From Myxococcales bacterium (GTDB taxonomy: Bacteria; UBA10199; 2-02-FULL-44-16; JAAZCA01): DNA of 64,000 nt. The stretch covers positions 1-64,000 of the forward strand of contig JAAZCA010000014.1 in NCBI GenBank assembly GCA_012513515.1, given 5' to 3'. Shown here piece by piece: positions 8,189-15,200 of the stretch. How positions within the stretch are numbered: position 1 is the first letter of the stretch; every line of letters starts with the position of its first letter. The translations under genes and the position numbers were made by a program. The notes beneath the pieces were generated by a model. It had not been told where the DNA came from and did no database searches. It saw only the letters and a list, made by a program, of their open reading frames with translations.

Positions 8189-9565
8189 ATGTACGATCTC
8201 GCTGTAATAGGGGCCGGGCCCGGCGGTTACGTCGCCGCGATTTCAGCGGCTAAACATGGCGCAAAGGTTTTGCTCATTGAGCGCGAACAAGTTGGCGGCG
8301 TATGCCTCAACAGGGGCTGCATACCGACCAAGGCTTATATAGCCTCAGCCCACGCTCTTCACGCCATTCATAAATCCTCTGAATTCGGAATCGAACTCGC
8401 CGGAGCTGCGGCGATCAATTTCGCAAAAGCCAAGAGTCGCAAGGATGAAGTCGTCTCAACTCTTCGGGGCGGAATAGAGACCCTTCTCAAGGGAAACAAA
8501 ATCGAGCTAGTCAGGGGAAGCGCAACCTTTGTGGATTCAGGGCTCAGGATCGGAGAGAGGGAGGTCGATGCGAAAAATATCATCATCGCCACGGGATCCG
8601 ATTGGATCGATCTTCCAGGGATAAAGCGCGATGGCGAAAAAATAGTAACCAGCGACGAAGTTCTCGAATGGGACTCTCTCCCCAAAAGTTTGGCGATCAT
8701 AGGTGGTGGAGTGGTCGGGTGTGAGTTCGCATGTATGCTTTCCGAAATGGGCGTCGCTGTGACCATAATCGAAGCGACTCCCTCTATCCTGCCCCCCGTC
8801 GAGGCCGGCATATCGCGCCTGCTCGCGCGTTCGATGAAATCCCGTGGAATAGAAATCCTGACATCCACCTTTGCCAACTCGGCATCTGTAACCGCCTCCG
8901 GCGTTTCGATATCCCTTTCAACCGGCAACTCCATAGAGGTTGAAAAAGTCATGGTGGCGGTCGGCAGGCGTCCTTTTGTCGAAGGGCTTTCGCTGGCATC
9001 GGCAGGAATCGAGACCGACGGGCGGGGCTATATCATCGTGGATGAAAATTTCATGACCAGGAGAAAGAATTGCTACGCTATCGGGGATGTCAAAGGGGGC
9101 TTCATGCTCGCGCATCAGGCCAGCGCGGAAGGGGAGGCGCTCTCGGAATATCTCTTTGGCGGCAGCGAAAGGCTTCGCGATATCGGTCCTATTCCAAAGC
9201 CGATCTTCACCTACCCGGAGGTAGCCTCCGTGGGATTGACTTCGGAAGAGTTGAAGCGCGACGGGATAAAATTTTCAACCGGAAGATTTCCGTATGCTGC
9301 GTGTGGCAAGGCGCTTTGCGACGGCGAAACGGAAGGACAGGTCCTTGTTCATGGAGATGAAGACGAAAAAGTTCTCGGCGTTCATGCCTTCGGCGAAGGT
9401 GCGACGCTTATGATAGCGGAGGCCGCGCTTGCCATGAAGGCCGGGCTCTCCGTAAGACAGATAGCGCAGACTGTTCACTCTCATCCGACCATCTCCGAAA
9501 CGCTTGCAGAGGCCGCAGCCGACGTGTATGGCAGCGCAGTGCATAAGATGGGGAGGAAATCGTAG
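8189..9565 (+). CDS. lpdA: dihydrolipoyl dehydrogenase
   Basis: FAD-dependent E3 component that reoxidises dihydrolipoamide in 2-oxoacid dehydrogenase or glycine cleavage complexes. Seen in order: FAD-binding GAGPGGYVAAI, the redox-active disulfide GGVCLNRGCIPTK (about residues 37-49), NAD-binding GGGVVGCEFACM, the second FAD motif YAIGDVKGG, and the C-terminal base HSHPTISETL. The length of 458 aa is normal. GATAAGGAGG lies just before ATG 8189. No other complex subunits are adjacent; lipoyl synthase is 15 kb away. The gene is bounded on both sides by module A repeats (8136-8165 and 9573-9602), so it is probably transcribed alone or by read-through. Confidence 0.95.
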   Translation: MYDLAVIGAGPGGYVAAISAAKHGAKVLLIEREQVGGVCLNRGCIPTKAYIASAHALHAIHKSSEFGIELAGAAAINFAKAKSRKDEVVSTLRGGIETLLKGNKIELVRGSATFVDSGLRIGEREVDAKNIIIATGSDWIDLPGIKRDGEKIVTSDEVLEWDSLPKSLAIIGGGVVGCEFACMLSEMGVAVTIIEATPSILPPVEAGISRLLARSMKSRGIEILTSTFANSASVTASGVSISLSTGNSIEVEKVMVAVGRRPFVEGLSLASAGIETDGRGYIIVDENFMTRRKNCYAIGDVKGGFMLAHQASAEGEALSEYLFGGSERLRDIGPIPKPIFTYPEVASVGLTSEELKRDGIKFSTGRFPYAACGKALCDGETEGQVLVHGDEDEKVLGVHAFGEGATLMIAEAALAMKAGLSVRQIAQTVHSHPTISETLAEAAADVYGSAVHKMGRKS

Positions 9566-9572
9566 ATGAACT

Positions 9573-9602
9573 GGATCCCCGATAAAAACGCTCGGGGATG
9601 AC
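9573..9602. repeat. dispersed intergenic repeat, module A
   Basis: GGATCCCCGATAAAAACG CT CGGGGATGAC; same 30-bp inverted repeat as at 8136-8165 and in the same orientation, located between lpdA and lysC. Confidence 0.85.
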
Positions 9603-9623
9603 ACACAGATTGGTCGGAGTAAA

Positions 9624-10841
9624 ATGAATATTATCGTTCAAAAATATGGCGGGACATCGGTGGCGGATCTGGAAAAGATCCGCGCCATAGCCGGGCGAAT
9701 CGCGAAACGCCGGGAGGATGGGGAGGGGATAGCGGTCGTCCTCTCCGCCATGGGGGATTCCACGGATCAACTCGTCGGGATGGCAAATGAAATATCAAAG
9801 GCACCGGATCCTTGCGCGATGGATCTCCTGCTTGCCACCGGCGAGCAAATTTCAATAGCGCTGATGGCAATGACTCTAAAGGAGCTGGGAGTGCCATGCG
9901 AAACCTTCATGGGCTTCGAGGCAGGTTTTTCCACCAGCGGCGATCACTGCAAGGCGAGGATAAGAAGGGTGGACCCCTCCGCGGTCAAGGCATCCATCGA
10001 ATCCGGCAAAGTTGCAATAGTCGCCGGTTTTCAGGGGATTTCGGAGTCGAATGAAATCACGACGATAGGAAGAGGGGGCTCGGATACCACCGCGGTAGCG
10101 CTTGCGGCGGCGCTGGGCGCGGGCCGCTGCGAAATTTACACCGATGTCGATGGCGTCTTCACCGCGGATCCAAGCCTTTGCAAAGACGCAAAGCTTCTGG
10201 AAAAGAGCTCCTATGAAGAGATGATGGAACTCGCCGATGCCGGCGCCAAGGTTCTTCACAGCCGCTCTGTGGAGATAGCGGCGAAATACGGCGTGGTTCT
10301 GGAGGTTCGTTCCTCATCTACGGGAAGGCCCGGGACATCGCTAATCCCCGAAAGTGAAATTTCAGAGGGGAGTGTCATATCCGGGATATCTTGCAATCTA
10401 GATGAGGCGAAGGTCTCTATAAGGAAGGTTCCGGACAAAGTCGGAGTAACCGCGGCAATCTTCAAGCCGATTGCGAGGGCGGGGATAGATGTCGATCTCA
10501 TCATCCAGACGGTTTCTGAGGAGGGCTTCACCGAGCTCAGCTTTACCGTCCCCAAGGAGGACCTTCGTCGCGCGATGACTCTGGCGGAGGTCGTCGCAAG
10601 GGAGGTCGATGCCGGCAAGGTAACCGCATCCGGCGATATCGCTAAAATCTCAATCGTCGGTTTGGGGATGCGCAGCCATGCCGGGGTCGCACACAGGATG
10701 TTCGATGCGCTCGCGCGGGAGGGGATATCCATCCAGATGATTGGTACCTCCGAGATCAAGGTCTCGGTGGTCATCGATATGCGCCGCGCAGAGGATGCCG
10801 TGAAGATACTTCACCGTGAATTTGGATTGGCGGACCGTTGA
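9624..10841 (+). CDS. lysC: aspartate kinase
   Basis: Phosphorylates aspartate, the first step towards lysine, threonine, methionine and diaminopimelate. The N-terminal kinase domain shows KYGGTSVAD (residues 6-14), the GRGGSDTTA motif near residue 150 and the YTDVDGVFTADP block. Two ACT domains follow (from about residue 265), expected to bind lysine and/or threonine for feedback inhibition. At 405 aa it is a standard monofunctional class enzyme. ATG 9624 follows GGTCGGAG. In related bacteria lysC commonly lies downstream of the nnr-tsaE cluster, so the order appears conserved despite repeat insertions in the spacers. Confidence 0.95.
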   Translation: MNIIVQKYGGTSVADLEKIRAIAGRIAKRREDGEGIAVVLSAMGDSTDQLVGMANEISKAPDPCAMDLLLATGEQISIALMAMTLKELGVPCETFMGFEAGFSTSGDHCKARIRRVDPSAVKASIESGKVAIVAGFQGISESNEITTIGRGGSDTTAVALAAALGAGRCEIYTDVDGVFTADPSLCKDAKLLEKSSYEEMMELADAGAKVLHSRSVEIAAKYGVVLEVRSSSTGRPGTSLIPESEISEGSVISGISCNLDEAKVSIRKVPDKVGVTAAIFKPIARAGIDVDLIIQTVSEEGFTELSFTVPKEDLRRAMTLAEVVAREVDAGKVTASGDIAKISIVGLGMRSHAGVAHRMFDALAREGISIQMIGTSEIKVSVVIDMRRAEDAVKILHREFGLADR

Positions 10842-10855
10842 CCTAAAAAACAGGT

Positions 10856-10918
10856 TGAGGCTGAGGTTAAGGTTAAGAAAAATCATTTTCGCTCAACCTT
10901 AACCTAAACCTTAACCTT
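10856..10918. repeat. hexanucleotide-like inverted repeat after lysC
   Basis: GGTTAAGG-type tracts form an 11-bp inverted repeat: AGGTTAAGGTT (10864-10874) against AACCTTAACCT (10895-10905), followed by a further CTTAACCT-like copy. There is no U tract typical of a terminator. The unit recalls the TTAAGA tract at 17766-17826. Confidence 0.6.
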
Positions 10919-10968
10919 TCGAATTTTTCGGTCGATGGTCAAAAACCGTGCGATAATACGATAGTGCA

Positions 10969-11042
10969 ATAGTGCGATAAAAGCATGTCATCCCCGAGTG
11001 ATGAGAAGGTTGTCATCCCCGAGTGGTGTAGTCGGGGATCCA
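10969..11042. repeat. repeat block left of the HTH/Doc cassette
   Basis: Bases 10969-11002 (ATAGTGCGATAAAAGCATGTCATCCCCGAGTGAT, given here as a 34-nt unit beginning ATAGTGCGATAAAAGC) recur with one mismatch at 11829-11862. Module A in reverse orientation follows at 11012-11042. Confidence 0.8.
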
Positions 11043-11083
11043 GCAATAAGCGTGACTCGATATAAAAATAAAGATATATTAAC

Positions 11084-11117
11084 TTGACTATGCAGGTTGA
11101 TATATATTAACCTGCAT
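11084..11117 (+). promoter_or_regulatory. palindromic operator overlapping a probable promoter of the HTH/Doc pair
   Basis: Arms ATGCAGGTT (11090-11098) and AACCTGCAT (11109-11117) are perfect inverted repeats around a central ATATATAT; the whole 28 bp is palindromic except for one base pair. A TTGACT -35-like hexamer lies at 11084-11089, with TATTAA-like -10 candidates inside the palindrome. The position just before the HTH gene suggests autoregulation. Confidence 0.65.
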
Positions 11118-11129
11118 AAAGAGGTTAAT

Positions 11130-11384
11130 ATGACCATCAAAAACTTCGTGTCGACGACGGAAGCCGCTAAAATCCTCGGAATAAGCACGGTAGCTGTCTT
11201 TAAAAAAATCAAGAATGGTCAGCTTCCAGCGCAGAGGGTCGGTAGAAATTATCTGATCGACATAAAAAACCTCGGTCTTAAAGATTCCAAGCCCAATAAA
11301 AAAACAAAAAAGCTGATCAGCGAAGCGGTGAAACGCGCGGTTTCTGAATATGGAGAAGCGTTGAAAAAACTGGGGGAAGAGTAG
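11130..11384 (+). CDS. excisionase/MerR-type HTH protein, probable antitoxin
   Basis: A small 84-aa protein. The N-terminal half contains a helix-turn-helix of the excisionase/MerR-like type: STTEAAKILGISTVAVFKK followed by the wing NGQLPAQRVGRNYLID. The C-terminal half is lysine-rich and predicted helical (about residues 50-84), the kind of segment that wraps a toxin. The start is ATG 11130 with GAGG at 11121. Its stop (TAG 11382-11384) overlaps the GTG start of the Doc gene by one base, so the two are translationally coupled. Together with the palindrome upstream this is the layout of a self-repressing toxin-antitoxin operon. The antitoxin role is inferred from position and partner; a plain regulator is the alternative. 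Confidence 0.75.
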   Translation: MTIKNFVSTTEAAKILGISTVAVFKKIKNGQLPAQRVGRNYLIDIKNLGLKDSKPNKKTKKLISEAVKRAVSEYGEALKKLGEE

Positions 11385-11803
11385 TGCATATACTTTCTCT
11401 TCAGGAAGTTCGCGATATAGCATTCGAGCTCGCCAGAGAGAGTATGGCATGGGACGAACCTATTCCGGATTTTGACACCCGATTTCCTAACGTCCTGGAA
11501 AGCTGTCTATCGGCACCTTTTCAAACCTTTGACAAAAAAAATCTTTACAAAGGGTTGCTCGAAAAGAGCGCAATACTTTTCTATCTCATGATAAAGAATC
11601 ATCCCTTTGCAAATGGCAACAAACGCATAGCGGTTACAGCTCTGCTTGTTTTCTTGGCTCTAAATGGGAAATGGTTGGAGGTAAGCAATCAGGAACTGTA
11701 TAATTTTGCGGTTTGGGTGGCAAGCAGCCCGCCGCAACTCATGAACGAAACCGCTGATGCTATAGAGGGTTTTCTGACAAAAAATATCGTCTGTTACAGT
11801 TGA
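11384..11803 (+). CDS. Fic/Doc family protein, probable toxin
   Basis: The 139-aa protein has the Doc fold signature. The catalytic motif HPFANGNKR (residues 73-81) follows a hydrophobic helix and precedes IAVTALLVFLALNG, as in death-on-curing proteins. P1 Doc phosphorylates EF-Tu and classical Fic enzymes AMPylate targets; this motif is intermediate, with GNKR as in Doc-like proteins and HPF as in Fic, and Asn where Fic usually has Asp or Glu. No inhibitory (S/T)xxxE(G/N) helix is evident, so inhibition would come from the upstream protein. The start is GTG 11384, supported by GGGGGAAGA and the one-base overlap. It acts in the cytoplasm if active. Confidence 0.82.
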   Translation: MHILSLQEVRDIAFELARESMAWDEPIPDFDTRFPNVLESCLSAPFQTFDKKNLYKGLLEKSAILFYLMIKNHPFANGNKRIAVTALLVFLALNGKWLEVSNQELYNFAVWVASSPPQLMNETADAIEGFLTKNIVCYS

Positions 11804-12248
11804 AGGACTGGCAAATTGACCATGGACCATAGTGCGATAAAAGCCTGTCATCCCCGAGTGATTTTATCGGGGATCCCGTAACGACCGTGACTGGTGGAAA
11901 AACAGAGGCTAGAGGTGAGATGTTAGAAACTAGAAAAAAACGGGCTCGTAAAAATCTCGTTTCTCACTTCTAGATTCTAGCTTCTTGATGTCGGTCGATG
12001 GTCAATTGTCGGGTTTAGGATGCATATCCCTGAAAAGAGCTGTTGGCATATTCGTTCAGATATTGTTAGAATGGGCGCCATCATTATTTAAGATTCGGGG
12101 TCCCTTTTATGCGTCAGAAAACGGATGCGCGCCTTATCATAACGAGAATGCCTGTTTCGATTTTTTCGCGTAATCACTTGAAATTATTCATTATTAGCTA
12201 AATCGGCTTTGGCATATAGGTTGCAACGTTATACGCCTGGAGGTTCTT
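11804..12248. other. 445-bp non-coding spacer
   Basis: Besides the repeat block at 11829-11876 it holds an imperfect inverted repeat at about 11904-11987 (AGAGGCTAGA against TCTAGCTTCT) and a CGATGGTCAATTGTC module C-like piece at 11997-12011. The last 200 bp before the large gene are A+T-rich and presumably contain its promoter; I see no convincing -35/-10 pair. A GGAGG lies just before ATG 12249. Confidence 0.5.
11829..11876. repeat. repeat block right of the HTH/Doc cassette
   Basis: Bases 11829-11862 repeat 10969-11002 with a single A/C difference and in the same orientation. They run into a module A copy (11847-11876, reverse orientation). The two blocks bound an 826-bp unit containing only the HTH and Doc genes. 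Confidence 0.8.
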
Positions 12249-15200
12249 ATGAAGAAAATAACCATACTAATTCTTTCCGTGATCGCGATCGCCGCGGCCT
12301 ATCCGCTTTTCGCCGCACAGGATTTTGGGTTTTCCGATCCGATACCGGTCGTCGGGGATAACCCAAATGATCCAGGCGGGACGAGTGCTGTGAGGATGTA
12401 TTTTTTCAATCATCCGGCATACACGGGGGACTCTAACTTCTCATCCTCATATGAGATCGATAAAAAAGTGAGCGATGTGATTGCAGTTCCGGGATCTGTT
12501 AGGATTGGAGAGCCTACTGCTATCTATTTACCCGCTTTTGGCTATGATAAGTCAAATATGCCGAAGTTAAAATCAACTTTAGGTTTAGGGCCTAGGAATT
12601 TGACTCTAAAGTTTGCTGAAGATAAGGAAATTACGCGTTATTTAGTGATGAGACCCTCCACCAAACCTAACCGACATGGAAGGTCAGTAGTGCTTGCAGA
12701 TATCAGAAAAACGAAGTCAGGCGAATACCAATCACTTTCACTCGGAAATGACCGCCAATATATCGGCTATGCAGGCAACTATATTGCCCCATACTTGAGC
12801 GCTTCAGGGAAGAGCGATCATCCGGCATTATTTAAAAGTGCCAGCTCTGCTTACTTCAAATGGTGTTCCAGATCCAATAACATGGGTATCTACTTCGAAT
12901 GTGCCGAAGAGGATACAATAGAAGAGATAGATGATATATTAGCGTACGACCTGGTTCCGCCTGTTGATGCCTCTTTGATGATAACCCCCGTTTTTGATCC
13001 ATTGCAGATACATGTGGGCGGTACAACTGCTGAACGTGGGTACTTGCTGAAAAACGGCCAAAGCACCAAGGGTTTTTATGCACTGAACGCAGCTACTACG
13101 GGTGCAGAACAACGAAAAGGCGAATTTAGAAAAGGCGAATTTAACTTTGCCTTAATTTCTCCTCTAAGTTTCTTTTACAAAGGCAACTACGACAAATATC
13201 GTTTTTTGGGGTACTCAAGTCTTCAGGACTACGTGATAGACATGACAGCGTTTCCTGAGAACAACTCATCACTAGGGGGACTTAATCCAGAAGATTGGTT
13301 CGACTTACTCTATAAAAAGGTTGACGAACCTAAGGACTTTAGCTCAATTTTTATGTTGTATTCTTTAGGTTTAATAAATCTTCCCTATGCCACAGCTAAC
13401 ACTGTTTCGTCCGAGACACGTACCGCAGAATCACTACAGACGATCAGCGATATAATAGCGCCTGCCTACATCACCAACCCATGGTTTCCGGTGGCGGCCA
13501 ACCCTGTGGCAGTTGTCAGGGATTCTAGCCAGGATGTAGCTACCCTTTATTACAACACACTCTTTAGTTGGAATGATTTTTTGCTTACCCCTTATGGGCG
13601 TCCGACAATTTTCAAGGACATGGATGTTCACAGAATGAAGGAACTCGTCGGTTTTAAAAAAACAGACGGATCCTTTACTTCTCTGGAAGACTGGTCTGGA
13701 TATGAGTTCTTTTATCCGAGCAAGGTGGTAGTGCCGGTGGTGATATGGGGAGTCGGTGATGTAGATATTGCGCAGTATGAGACATCCAATCCATCTTCGA
13801 TAATTACGCCGAAAACGGTAGCTCTCGTGGATTATGGCGCCTCCAGCCACCCTGGAATTTTCAATATGGCACATTTGCAGGACAGATCAAGAATTCCTAA
13901 AGACTATCTTCTTCTTCCCTCATCCATCGCTAACAATCGTGGCTTTGCCGGCATGATATACGTCATCGATAAAAATGACACGGAAAGCCAGCTTCATATG
14001 AAGAGTTGGAAATGGACCGAAGAACTAGGAAATGCTGACGATGTCAGAAAACGATTCGCCCTAAGGCCAAGAGAAGAAATATATACGGAAATTCCGTTCA
14101 GGGTTCCTTCCAAGGCTATTATGATTCCTCCCTATGATGGAGATCCAAACGTGGTCCCTTATCAACTTGCCACGGGAAACCTTGATGGAGATTCCTGTCA
14201 GGATATCGTGGTAAGTTATCGAAGCGCCGAGATGGTAACAGATATCCCAACTAAAAATTACACTGACTTTCACGTATCCTATCCAAACCTGTTCAGCATC
14301 ATATTCAGGAGCCCGCTCAAAGATGGTAGCTGCCCATTTTCCACTAGTGATAAATATTGGGATCCTGATGGCATTACTGTTGTTCACAAAACTTTGCCGA
14401 TTTTGGGTGGGAATACGGCCGGCAATGCCGCTGTTTCAGCGGTTTCAATAGGCAATTTCGTGGGAGAACTTGGAAATAAAAAAAGAAACGATATAGCCGT
14501 CGGAAACCTAAATCTCGAGAAGGACGCCGATGGCAATTTTGCCGGCTTTGTCTACGTCTTTGCGAATTCGGAAGATGACATTGATCGTACAACCGGAAAG
14601 CCGATCTTTAGTTCGCCAAACACAGGATATGACCCAACTACGGGCATTGGCGCCATCAGAATTAAGGCCGGTTTTAAATCTCATCCCGATAGCACAGATA
14701 AGTGGGGCGTGGGTTATTTGACGACTGACAGCGTTAGTGTTGAAGAATACGACAACATAGGTGCCATAAGCGGACTTCCGCTGATCCTCCCATCCCTGGC
14801 ATGTCCAGTAAGCGGCAGCGATACAACCAGGGCAGTTAGCGTCCATGAAGGAATGCTCGCCACCCTATATGCGAGAATGAGTGAAAGCATAGGATGTGAT
14901 GAGATAATATCAGCTAACGAAAATAATTTAAACCAAAGCTCATGCATGGACTCCACTCATAAAATGGAATACCCTTTTCAAAAATTCGGCATGCCATTGC
15001 CTCAGCGCTGTGCGCCCAGAGAAGGGGTATGTGGAGCTGGTCTTGTTGAAGAAGCAACTAATTACAAACTTCCGTTGTGGAGTGATATAGATTGCCCAAC
15101 CCAATGCTCAAAATGGGAAAATCTATGCTTACTTAGCCAGATGGACCAAAATCTTACGTCATCTTCAGAACCTTATATGGGGCTTGGCGGAAATTTTTGT

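Noticed and set aside
10856-10918. TTAAGG/CCTTAA runs that look telomere-like
   Set aside because: Only a few imperfect units in mid-chromosome context; more likely part of the local repeat families.
11985-12173. 62-codon plus-strand frame before the large secreted protein
   Set aside because: No ribosome-binding site, partly composed of repeat sequence, composition not protein-like.
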